This document shows, in pieces, positions 13,699 to 21,959 of a DNA stretch of 28,768 bases. How positions within the stretch are numbered: position 1 is the stretch's first letter; every line of letters begins with the position of its first letter. The position numbers were made by a program, and so were the translations under genes. The notes beneath the pieces are model-generated. The model was not told the DNA's origin. It searched no databases and saw only the letters and a list, made by a program, of their open reading frames with translations. The DNA is from Leuconostoc lactis (GTDB lineage Bacteria; Bacillota; Bacilli; Lactobacillales; Lactobacillaceae): positions 1-28,768 of the forward strand of contig NZ_CP042422.1 of assembly GCF_007954625.1 (NCBI RefSeq). Reading direction: 5' to 3'.

Positions 13699-14934
13699 AT
13701 GGCGCATTTAAAGAAAAATACCCGTGGCGCAGTCCCTGGTTTAGCGGTTCACTTTGAACGTAAAACCGACCATCACACGAACAAAGAAATTGATGGGTCG
13801 AAATCCTATCTGAATCAAGATCTCATGGCGGATGGTTCTGATATGCTTTCACGCTTCAATGCGCGTTTAAATAACGTTTATTGCATGAAAAGAGACGATG
13901 TGAAGGCGTTAGCGACGTGGATAGTCACTTTACCTGAAGAACTCACAGAAGCCCCCTACGAGCAACAGAGCGCCTTTTTTGAAGCAACCACCAATTTTCT
14001 TAATGCACGTTATGGTCAAGAAAATGCCGTGGCCGCTGTGGTGCATTATGACGAGACAACCCCTCACTTGCACTATGCCTTTGTCCCCGTCGTTTTTGAT
14101 GATAAAAAGTCACGTTATAAAGTATCCGCTAAAGAAGTACTCACACGCCATGATTTACAAACCTTTCATGATGATTTAGATCAACATTTAAAAAAGGTGC
14201 TGCCCTTTTATGAACAAGGGATTTTAAATAACAAAACCTTACCATTTGAGAATGTCGCTGAAATCAAAAAATACAATGATCAGTTTAACGCCTTAAAAAA
14301 CGAACTAGCTGACGTTGAAGACAATATTAGGGCTAAACAGGCCGTACTTAAAATCACGGATCAAGCCTTAACGGAAGTTGACTTAGCCGAAAAACAAATT
14401 GATGCGTTTAAACAAGCCTTATCTAAAAACCTCTTTGGTAAGACGGTGCTGAAGCCAGATGACTTAGATCGCTTTAAAAACGTGTTAGCCACGATGAAGA
14501 AAGCCACCTTACAAAGCCAGCATGAGACAGAAGAACTCAAGCAAACATTAGGCCAAGTCAAAGCGCAATTAGGAGACGTCCAAGCAGACTATCAAAACCT
14601 GAAAGAAACGCATCAAGCGCTTCAGAAGCGACAGCGAAAACAGCAACAGCTGGATTATGCCATGCGAGACATGCTTAAAAATGATTATGGTGTCGACAAG
14701 ATAGCCCATACGGATGTGGAGGCTCGGTATGTCCTTTATAAGCTAGATCATGAAGAACTTACAAAAAATAAAAAAGTAGCCCAGTCATGGTTAAAAACAC
14801 TGACGACAGCTAGAGCAGATCCAGATACGAAAATAGCGCCAACTAGATTAGATCGCGGTATCGAACAAGTTAAAGCACTAATTAATCGAATCATTGAATT
14901 AACGCGTGATCTTTTTAAAGGACCCAGTCTTTAA
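13699..14934 (+). CDS. mob: MobV-family relaxase (Pre/Mob)
   Basis: It has 411 residues from the ATG at 13699, preceded by GAGGAGG; the longer frame from 13591 runs through oriT and has no site. The N-terminal Mob_Pre domain (1-180) carries motif I (HFERKTDHHTNKEID) and the metal-binding motif III HYDETTPHLH (H116, D118, E119, H123, H125). Residues about 190-350 are coiled coil (helical, E/K/Q-rich), and a basic tail follows. It nicks oriT and pilots the strand during mobilisation by a helper conjugative element; no type IV secretion genes are in view. A hairpin terminator follows the stop codon. Confidence 0.93.
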   Translation: MAHLKKNTRGAVPGLAVHFERKTDHHTNKEIDGSKSYLNQDLMADGSDMLSRFNARLNNVYCMKRDDVKALATWIVTLPEELTEAPYEQQSAFFEATTNFLNARYGQENAVAAVVHYDETTPHLHYAFVPVVFDDKKSRYKVSAKEVLTRHDLQTFHDDLDQHLKKVLPFYEQGILNNKTLPFENVAEIKKYNDQFNALKNELADVEDNIRAKQAVLKITDQALTEVDLAEKQIDAFKQALSKNLFGKTVLKPDDLDRFKNVLATMKKATLQSQHETEELKQTLGQVKAQLGDVQADYQNLKETHQALQKRQRKQQQLDYAMRDMLKNDYGVDKIAHTDVEARYVLYKLDHEELTKNKKVAQSWLKTLTTARADPDTKIAPTRLDRGIEQVKALINRIIELTRDLFKGPSL

Positions 14935-14970
14935 CGTTATAACGGCTTATTTGCCCGTCTAAGCGTTTTT
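14933..14970 (+). terminator. Terminator after the relaxase gene
   Basis: AACG..ACGGC and GCCCGT..CGTT form a stem with internal bulges over a TTATTT loop, followed by TTTT. It overlaps the stop codon of mob. Confidence 0.6.
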
Positions 14971-15081
14971 AACCATGTGACGTAGAAATAATCATTGAAC
15001 GGATTAAAACATCGCTATTGGCTTAATAAGTGGCAATCTATGTTAGATAACTAGGTAGCCGTCATTTGAAATGATTCAACA

Positions 15082-15137
15082 CAAAAAGAACACCACGTAC
15101 AAAATTTATGTACAACGGTGTTCTTTTTGTTTTTTAT
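15082..15137. terminator. Strong bidirectional terminator between mob and the replicon
   Basis: CAAAAAGAACACC and GGTGTTCTTTTTG pair perfectly (13 bp), with an inner GTACA/TGTAC pairing and T-rich DNA beyond. It isolates the replication origin from transcription out of mob. Confidence 0.88.
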
Positions 15138-15249
15138 TTTATTGAATCAATAAAAAGGCGGAGCCTATTATAAGTTTATCTTTTATATTTTAATCTTTTG
15201 TTCTTTTGCGCGGTTAGAAAGGCAATATTATCAAGGGTTTACAAGATTA

Positions 15250-15326
15250 TGTACCCACAAAATACTATGTATACACCCACAAAATACTATGTATACACCC
15301 ACAAAATACTATGTATACACCCACTT
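15250..15326 (+). repeat. oriV: Iterons of the replication origin
   Basis: A 22-bp unit starting TACACCCACAAAA and ending CTATGTA is repeated twice exactly (15272-15293, 15294-15315). A first unit differs at three bases near its start (15250-15271), and a fourth is cut after TACACCCACTT (15316-15326). The tandem array sits directly upstream of the rep gene, the binding site of Rep_3 initiators in theta plasmids. AT-rich DNA just before it (15140-15210) is a suitable melting region. Confidence 0.93.
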
Positions 15327-15404
15327 CTCATTTAGATAAGTGGGTGTATAGGTTATAATAAAAAGCATAAAGAAATTCCCGACTAAAAGTTTTTCTTTAT
15401 GCTT
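15314..15404 (+). promoter_or_regulatory. rep promoter with autoregulatory palindrome and leader hairpin
   Basis: The last iteron half-site is mirrored downstream: TATACACCCACTT (15314-15326) and AAGTGGGTGTATA (15338-15350) form a perfect 13-bp inverted repeat. It encloses the -35 position (TTTAGA, 15331-15336), with TATAAT at 15354-15359. Rep dimers could bind here and repress their own gene. The leader then forms a strong hairpin, AAGCATAAAGAAA (15363-15375) with TTTCTTTATGCTT (15392-15404). AAAGGAG precedes the rep ATG. Confidence 0.75.
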
Positions 15405-15436
15405 ATCCAACAACACGCCCAAAGGAGCGTATTTAT

Positions 15437-16591
15437 ATGTCAATTATACCAGAATCAAAGACAAGGCAGGTACACACCTTGAATGAGTTATCAAAACGAA
15501 AAGTCGTCGAACATAACAGTTTAATCACTTCAATTGCCAAAATGGATAAGACACCACTCAAAATGTTTGAGTTGGCCGTTTCTCTAATAGATACGGAAAA
15601 TCCCCCCGAAGATCAGACGGTTTATTTATCAAAGCGAGAGTTGTTTGCTTTTTTTCAAGTTGATGATAGCAACAAGCATAGTCGTTTTAAAGAAGCCGTT
15701 GAAAAAATGCAGAAACAAGCTTTTTTTCAGATTAAAAAAGAACAAGATAAAGGCTTTAAATTTATTAGTATTGTACCGATCCCGTATGTGGAATGGACAG
15801 ATTATAATGACGAAGTAAAAATTGAATTTCATCGTGAAATTATGCCTTATCTAATTAATCTCAAAAATAATTTTACGCAACATGCTTTGTCAGATATTGC
15901 AGAATTGAACAGCAAATATGCAATAATTTTGTATCGTTGGTTATCGATGAATTACAATCAATACGAGCATTACAGCGTTAAAGGTGGACGGAGAGAGGAA
16001 CAGGTTGAAAGTTACCGTAATCCCGAAATAAGCATGCGAGATTTACGTCAAATGACAGATACAATTGATGAATATAAACGATTTGATCATTTTGAAAAAA
16101 GAGTACTGAATGAACCATTGTCAGAAATTACTAAACACACAACTTTCAATGTAACTTACGAAAAGCTCAAAAAAGGGCGGAGTATTGATAGTATTGTCTT
16201 TCGTATCACTAAAAAACAAGTTGCAGATGATATTAGTTACAAGTTAGATGATCCAACTTATATTGACGGTAAGATAAGGCAAGAAGAAAGTGAAAAAGAC
16301 CTCGTATATGAAGCTATGAAAAGTCCATATACAAAATTGCTGATGGAACATTTCTTATTGTCGTATATTGATTTGACGGATACGGCTATTTTGTCAGGGC
16401 TACAGAAAAATGTTTATCCACTCTATGACGAATTAAAAGAGTTACGTGGTTTAAAGGGCGTGAAAGAACACTTAGCATATATCAGAGATAAACAAGATGA
16501 CTATTCGAAAAAGAATATTGCTAAGTATCTTAAAAAATCGATTGAACAGTATCTACCAATCGTTAAAAGGCAGGATATAGATCATGAGTGA
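15437..16591 (+). CDS. repB: Rep_3 (RepB-type) replication initiator
   Basis: The 384-residue initiator consists of two winged-helix domains. The N-terminal domain (about residues 18-150) includes NSLITSIAKMDKTPLKMFEL and the YLSKRELFAFFQVDDSNKHS stretch typical of Lactobacillus Rep_3 proteins. The second (about 150-260) contains SKYAIILYRWLSMNY and ISMRDLRQMTDTIDEYKRF, the DNA-recognition part. The C-terminal 110 residues are variable. It binds the upstream iterons to open the origin of a theta-replicating plasmid. The gene overlaps the next one by 8 bp. Confidence 0.93.
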   Translation: MSIIPESKTRQVHTLNELSKRKVVEHNSLITSIAKMDKTPLKMFELAVSLIDTENPPEDQTVYLSKRELFAFFQVDDSNKHSRFKEAVEKMQKQAFFQIKKEQDKGFKFISIVPIPYVEWTDYNDEVKIEFHREIMPYLINLKNNFTQHALSDIAELNSKYAIILYRWLSMNYNQYEHYSVKGGRREEQVESYRNPEISMRDLRQMTDTIDEYKRFDHFEKRVLNEPLSEITKHTTFNVTYEKLKKGRSIDSIVFRITKKQVADDISYKLDDPTYIDGKIRQEESEKDLVYEAMKSPYTKLLMEHFLLSYIDLTDTAILSGLQKNVYPLYDELKELRGLKGVKEHLAYIRDKQDDYSKKNIAKYLKKSIEQYLPIVKRQDIDHE

Positions 16592-17114
16592 AAATTTAAA
16601 AACAATTCGAGAACTTGCTGATGAATTGGGTGTTTCAAAGCAGGCTATATGGCAAAAGATAAAAAGAGATACGTCAATCGATTTACGTCAATTTACATCA
16701 ACAAAAGGCAACACTGTTTACGTTGATGTTGATGGACAAAAAGCTATTAAATCAATGTTCTCAACCGATTCGTCAACAAGAGACCGTCAACGAAAAGAGG
16801 ATATTGACGACAACAAAAAAGATGATGTTGATGAACAAGATGAAGTGAAATTCCTTCGAAATTTAGTATCAGAAATTCAATCTGAAAAGAGAGAGCTACA
16901 TAAGTTACTAGATCAGCAACAACGATTGGCCTTGCAAGATAAAAAACTCCTAGCAGAGTACAAAGCAGAAATCAAAGATTTGAAAGCTTTAGCGATGCCG
17001 AGTCGTGAGGATGAAAAAGATGTGTCACCCCAAAGTGAAACAGAACCAGTAGAAGCGCAAACTAAACCTAAAAAGTGGTGGCAATTTAAAAAACGAGGGC
17101 AAAAAAATGATTGA
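16584..17114 (+). CDS. Replication-associated DUF536-like protein (OrfX)
   Basis: The 176-residue protein begins with a helix-turn-helix (residues 5-40: TIRELADELGVSKQAIWQKI). An acidic linker (60-85), a coiled coil (about 85-125, VSEIQSEKRELHKLLDQQQR) and a basic tryptophan-containing end (KKWWQFKKRGQ) follow. This is the layout of the accessory protein encoded after rep in many lactic acid bacterial theta plasmids, thought to affect copy number or partitioning. Its start overlaps repB by 8 bp and its end overlaps mod by 8 bp (GCAAAAAAATGATTGA), so all are probably one translationally coupled operon. Confidence 0.85.
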   Translation: MSENLKTIRELADELGVSKQAIWQKIKRDTSIDLRQFTSTKGNTVYVDVDGQKAIKSMFSTDSSTRDRQRKEDIDDNKKDDVDEQDEVKFLRNLVSEIQSEKRELHKLLDQQQRLALQDKKLLAEYKAEIKDLKALAMPSREDEKDVSPQSETEPVEAQTKPKKWWQFKKRGQKND

Positions 17115-19116
17115 TTCAAAAATTATGGAGACAACAAAGTCCATTTTGAAAGATTTTGGCAACACATATTTTTCAGATAAAGGCACTTTAAAGCGCAATA
17201 AAGTAATAGAAGACCTTGATGCGTACACACCTATGTTGATGAAGGCATTACTAGCTAATCAACTAATTCATGACACCTATACGGAGTCAATTGTTATAGA
17301 TGATAAAAGTGTAGAACTGTTTAAGCTAAACCAGTTTATTGAAATGTTTACGTATAAAGAATACTGGCAAGATAGCTATACAAAATTTGAGAATAAAATT
17401 GGCCTTACTGCTGGCGGTAAGTTTATTGATGAGACTGCTGATGTTGTGCTAGATTTTCCCTTCAAAGATACCGTTTTAAAAGCTGGTATGACAAAAGAAG
17501 ATCAACAAGATGCTGATGAACTTTTTTTTCATGAAACGATAGCTAAGGCTGAAATTGATCAATTATTGGAACCTAAAATATTTGTTAATGCTACTAAGTA
17601 TAATCAAGAAAATTTAGACGGTACATCAACTGATAATTTTGATGACGAAAATTTGATTGTCAAAGGAAATAACTTGATTGCTTTGCATAGTATAAAAGAC
17701 GTTTATGCTGGCAGGGTTAAACTAATTTATTTAGATCCGCCATATAATACTGGATCAGACTCTTTTTCGTATAATGATCAATTTAATCATTCGACCTGGT
17801 TGACATTTATTAAAAGCAGGCTAGAAATAGCTAGAGAATTACTAACTGATGAGGGCGTCATAGCAGTTCATATCGATGATTCAGAAGGTCCTTATCTTAA
17901 AGTATTAATGGATTCAATTTTTGGTAGAAATTCTGAAATGTTTACCCAATATATATTGGTGAGATATGCAGACAAAACATTAAAATCGGATATGGATTAT
18001 CACAAACAAATTGAGCAAATTCACTATTACAAAAAGAATAATGCATCAGTAGTGCATCCTTTCAAAAGTCAAGAAGATTATAACTATACCAAATTTATTT
18101 ATTCATTTGATGAGCTGGAATCACCTTTTAAAACCATAGAACTTGGCGGTAAGAGAGTTGATATCTTTAAGAAAAATCAAATAAGTTTAAAAAAAGAGAC
18201 AGCGAACATACACGGGTTAAAAGAAGTTTGGGCCACAGGAACAATTTTAGATGGAAATTCTTCAGGACGTTTTTTTAGAGATTACCTAACCGGAAGATAC
18301 AACGAAGATGGTTATGGTGTTGTTTATAGAGTATGGGGTATTGGTGATGATGGAAATAAATATAGGTATTTTACTGGTCCTCAAAAGGTCGGTGCAACGA
18401 AAGGTAAGTATTTCCAAGGAGTTCCAAGTGCAGTACAAAGCGGTTTAGTTACAACAAAATTAAAACCACTTGAGGGATTTATTGATATGGCAGGAGCATT
18501 TGGAAATATTCGCCACGAAGGTGGTGTAGAAATGAGAAGTGGGAAAAAGCCTGAAAAAATGCTAAAAGAGATTATTCAAAGATATTCTTCTGAAAACGAT
18601 ATTGTGTTAGATTTCTTTGGTGGATCCGGTTCTACAGCAGCAACAGCACTTAAAATGAACAGACGATTTATAACAGTTGAACAGATTGATGAACAAGTGT
18701 ATAAACTGAAAAAAAGGTTAGTTAATGTTATTAATGGTGATACAACGGGCATCTCTAAAGACGTTAATTGGCAAGGCGGCGGATCATTTGTCTATGCTGA
18801 ATTAATGGAAAAGAACCAAGGTTATCTCAAAGATGTCCAACAGGCCGAAACGACGAAGCAATTAGAAGATGTTGTTCATCGCATGATTGAAGGTGGCGCT
18901 GATTTTGATTTCCGAGTCGATGTTGAAAAAGTCCTGCAAGATCCTGAATACCAATCAATGTCATTGGCTGATAAAAAGCAGCTGATAGTCAAGGTCATTG
19001 ATAAGAATCAGTTGTATTATGCGTACAGTGATATGGACGATCGTGATGTACAAGAGCTGATGTCTGAGAGTGATATTGCCTTTAATAAAAGCTTTTATGG
19101 GGAGCGTGATCTGTAA
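17107..19116 (+). CDS. mod: Type III restriction-modification DNA methyltransferase (Mod)
   Basis: The 669-residue beta-class adenine N6 methyltransferase has the catalytic motif LDPPYNTGSDSF at about residues 209-220. The long target-recognition region (about 250-480) is followed by the AdoMet-binding motif DFFGGSGSTAATAL at about 501-514. Order IV then I defines the beta class, and length plus the adjacent Res gene define type III. The C-terminal region (540-669) is conserved with other Mod proteins. The target-recognition part (about 17930-18480) is more AT-rich than its flanks, as expected where recognition domains are exchanged. It gives specificity and acts as a partner of Res. No simple repeat that would make it phase variable is seen, apart from the A7 run at the start overlap. 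Confidence 0.95.
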   Translation: MIDSKIMETTKSILKDFGNTYFSDKGTLKRNKVIEDLDAYTPMLMKALLANQLIHDTYTESIVIDDKSVELFKLNQFIEMFTYKEYWQDSYTKFENKIGLTAGGKFIDETADVVLDFPFKDTVLKAGMTKEDQQDADELFFHETIAKAEIDQLLEPKIFVNATKYNQENLDGTSTDNFDDENLIVKGNNLIALHSIKDVYAGRVKLIYLDPPYNTGSDSFSYNDQFNHSTWLTFIKSRLEIARELLTDEGVIAVHIDDSEGPYLKVLMDSIFGRNSEMFTQYILVRYADKTLKSDMDYHKQIEQIHYYKKNNASVVHPFKSQEDYNYTKFIYSFDELESPFKTIELGGKRVDIFKKNQISLKKETANIHGLKEVWATGTILDGNSSGRFFRDYLTGRYNEDGYGVVYRVWGIGDDGNKYRYFTGPQKVGATKGKYFQGVPSAVQSGLVTTKLKPLEGFIDMAGAFGNIRHEGGVEMRSGKKPEKMLKEIIQRYSSENDIVLDFFGGSGSTAATALKMNRRFITVEQIDEQVYKLKKRLVNVINGDTTGISKDVNWQGGGSFVYAELMEKNQGYLKDVQQAETTKQLEDVVHRMIEGGADFDFRVDVEKVLQDPEYQSMSLADKKQLIVKVIDKNQLYYAYSDMDDRDVQELMSESDIAFNKSFYGERDL

Positions 19117-21728
19117 TGGCCAAAAAGAAATCACGAGAACTTGTCTTACCTATTGTTCATGAGATTAACGACTATACGAGTGACTTTTTAAAAAACGACG
19201 AACCCCGACATGCGTTTGTTTATCCGGACTACATTAAGCACAATCTCAAGCATCAGTTACGTGATTATCAAAAGCAATCACTATACAACTTGAATTACAC
19301 GCAAAAGGATACCAATGTTGCCAGTCGCTTTAATCAATTGTTATTCCATATGGCCACTGGTTCTGGAAAAACTGATGTGATGGCAGCCGATATGCTGTAT
19401 TTTTACCATGAATTTGGCTATCAAAATTTTCTTTTTGTTGTTAATACAAACGCGGTGATTGCTAAAACTCGTGAAAACATGCTGAATGTTCAGTCACCAA
19501 AGTACCTCTTTTCACAACCACTCAATATTGATGGGATGCCGATTGAATTGCGAGAAGTCACCCGATTTCCAACAAATAGTGAACCAGGCGTGATCTACTT
19601 GCGGCTCACAACGATCCAAACTTTAGCAAATGAATTAAATACACCACGCGAAAATGGTTTAACTTATGGTGATTTAGAGAAACAGAAGTTGATTATTCTA
19701 GCTGATGAAGCGCATCATTTTTCTGCCGGCACAAAGAGTAAAGCAGATCAAAAAAATAAAGCGTGGGAATATGTCTTAGACCGTATTCGACAAGCTAATA
19801 AAGCGAATCGACAGTTAGAATTCACGGCCACAATTGATTTAAATAACGAGTTTATTTATGAAAAATATCGTGATAAAGTCATCTTCCAATATGATTTAAA
19901 AGAGTTTCAAAATGCTGGTTACTCAAAGAAAATTGCTCGTTTACAAGCCAATGCTGATGATAACGAAAAGATGCTGAATGCGGTATTGCTATCACAATAT
20001 CGTAAGCACATGGCGATCCAGGCGGGTGTACGAGATTTTAAGCCAGTTATTTTATTTAAGTCAAATAAAATTGACGTTTCAAAAGCGGCCCGTGATCAAT
20101 TTTTGACACTGCTTGATAAATTAACTACTGAAGATCTAGCGCAATTTATTGCAAAGCAACGCCAAACCACGCAATCATCTACTTTGCGCCAAGCGTATAC
20201 GTATTATCAAACAATTGATATGGGGGGCTTGGTCCGGGAATTGCAACGTGATTTTCAACCATTAAATACAATTAATGTTAATGATACGAGTAGCAATGGT
20301 ATTTTAGGTGACTTAAATGATTTACGTAATTTAAATACCCTAGAAGAACCAAGCAATCCATTTAGAGCTATTTTCGCAGTCGCCAAGCTTTCTGAAGGTT
20401 GGGATGTCTTAAATTTGTATGATATTGTCCGCATTGGAGAGCAACCCATTACGTCAACACAAACCAATAGTGAGGCGCAATTAATTGGTCGTGGTGCGCG
20501 CTACAATCCCTTCGTCTATGAGGAGGCAACATCGTTTACGCGACGGTTTGACCATAGCACGCCAGAATTACAGATATTAGAGTCCTTACACTATCACACG
20601 ATTAATGATAAAAAATATATTGATAATCTGACAAAATCTTTTGAAGCAATGCAGCTCCAAGTTGAAGATGATAAAGACTTTGATATTTTAACCACGACAG
20701 TTAAAGCGTCATTTAAGCGTTCCGATGTCTATCAATATGGCAAGCTGTATTACAATGACGTCGAAGATGTCCCTGAGAGTGAATACAATGGGTTGGCAAA
20801 ATACGGTGTTCCCGTTGCGGAACTACCTACCGTCAATATTGAGACGGCAACCCTAGAAGCAACTGCCTTTGATACACAAAATGTTGCTGGTATGAATGAG
20901 ACACGACTGGTAAAGATTGATGATGCCCTCGTCAAAAAAGCAATGGCACGGAATCCTTTCTTCAGATTCAATACCATGAAAAAATATATGCCGACGCTAA
21001 ATTCTATCTCGGAGTTTATGTATGAGGCACAGTGGTTGGGGCAAATAAAAGAAATCCAAGCGACGGTATCGATGGGTTCAGATGCAGTGCTTAGTCGAGA
21101 AACACAGCTATTAGTCGTTGAAAAATATCTAGCCTATATTCAGCGCATGTTAATCATGAACTATAAGCGCCAACGCGGAACCAATAAGTTTATTGGGTTG
21201 CCAATTAAAGATGCCGTTCAGGATTATCAGAAGCGTGTACCAGTTAACTATTCTGATGCTGGGGTTCATGAGTTAATTCAAACTTATGACTATAAAAAGG
21301 CACCTTGGTTTGTCTATAACGAGGCTATTGTCGATAAATTGGAACGTAGTCTAATCGAACTGATCCAAGGCTATATTGAAGAGCTGCAAAACAAGTACAA
21401 AGATGTTTACCTGATTCGTAGTGATGAGCGTAATACTAAGCTAAAATTGCATGAATTTGCTGGAGATGTGTCTCACTATGCTGGTTTCTTACCGGACTTT
21501 GTTCTGTATTTGGCTAATGAGTCTTATATTTATCAGATTTATATTGAACCAAAGGGTACCCAATTGCTGGAGCAAGACCAATGGAAAGAGGACTTGTTAA
21601 CCAGTATTTCGCCTGAAAGTGTTGATGTGATTGGTGAAAATGATCAAGTTAAATTGTACGGTGTTAAATTCTATGTTGCGGGTGATGCTCGTCAGGTTCG
21701 AAAAAATATTCAAACTCTAGCCCTTTAA
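19116..21728 (+). CDS. res: Type III restriction enzyme Res subunit
   Basis: The 870-residue SF2 helicase-nuclease begins on the last base of the mod stop codon (TAATG), giving strict coupling. Walker A is ATGSGKT (80-86), the DEAH-type box is LADEAHHF (about 198-205), and TATIDLN is motif III. KLSEGWDVLNLYDIVRIGEQ and QLIGRGARYNPF (motifs V and VI) are in the second RecA domain. The C-terminal nuclease has PDFVLYLANE...YIEPKG at about 792-814, fitting the PD...ExK core. With Mod it cuts DNA carrying unmethylated sites. The operon ends near the long palindromic terminator at 21870. Confidence 0.95.
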   Translation: MAKKKSRELVLPIVHEINDYTSDFLKNDEPRHAFVYPDYIKHNLKHQLRDYQKQSLYNLNYTQKDTNVASRFNQLLFHMATGSGKTDVMAADMLYFYHEFGYQNFLFVVNTNAVIAKTRENMLNVQSPKYLFSQPLNIDGMPIELREVTRFPTNSEPGVIYLRLTTIQTLANELNTPRENGLTYGDLEKQKLIILADEAHHFSAGTKSKADQKNKAWEYVLDRIRQANKANRQLEFTATIDLNNEFIYEKYRDKVIFQYDLKEFQNAGYSKKIARLQANADDNEKMLNAVLLSQYRKHMAIQAGVRDFKPVILFKSNKIDVSKAARDQFLTLLDKLTTEDLAQFIAKQRQTTQSSTLRQAYTYYQTIDMGGLVRELQRDFQPLNTINVNDTSSNGILGDLNDLRNLNTLEEPSNPFRAIFAVAKLSEGWDVLNLYDIVRIGEQPITSTQTNSEAQLIGRGARYNPFVYEEATSFTRRFDHSTPELQILESLHYHTINDKKYIDNLTKSFEAMQLQVEDDKDFDILTTTVKASFKRSDVYQYGKLYYNDVEDVPESEYNGLAKYGVPVAELPTVNIETATLEATAFDTQNVAGMNETRLVKIDDALVKKAMARNPFFRFNTMKKYMPTLNSISEFMYEAQWLGQIKEIQATVSMGSDAVLSRETQLLVVEKYLAYIQRMLIMNYKRQRGTNKFIGLPIKDAVQDYQKRVPVNYSDAGVHELIQTYDYKKAPWFVYNEAIVDKLERSLIELIQGYIEELQNKYKDVYLIRSDERNTKLKLHEFAGDVSHYAGFLPDFVLYLANESYIYQIYIEPKGTQLLEQDQWKEDLLTSISPESVDVIGENDQVKLYGVKFYVAGDARQVRKNIQTLAL

Positions 21729-21869
21729 AAGGGTTTATTTTATTTTCTAATAAACATAGACAATCTTTTAAACTTAACATGTTATAAAATATAAAATAAT
21801 AGTTGTACCCAATGAATGATGTGACGAGGTTGATAGCACTTTTTGCGTTAAATAAAATTCACAAATTAA

Positions 21870-21916
21870 ATAAAGGCGCGCAATCAAGTTTTAAAAACTT
21901 GATTGCGCGCCTTTAT
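21870..21916. terminator. 23-bp perfect palindrome between convergent defence genes
   Basis: ATAAAGGCGCGCAATCAAGT (+TT) at 21870-21892 is followed by one A and then its exact complement (21894-21916). With A/T on both sides it should stop transcription from both res and the PHP-ATPase gene. The stem is unusually long and contains GGCGCGC. Confidence 0.9.
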
Positions 21917-21959
21917 CATGACATATAACAAAAGAGTACCTTATGATAAAATTATAGAC

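Noticed and set aside
15250..15326. Tandem 22-bp repeats that could be read as a CRISPR array
   Set aside because: The repeats are directly abutting with no spacers, and they sit before a Rep_3 gene; they are iterons.
17101..17110. A7 tract at the orfX/mod overlap as a phase-variation switch
   Set aside because: Slippage there would change only the last residues of OrfX; the mod start codon follows the tract, so Mod would not be switched.
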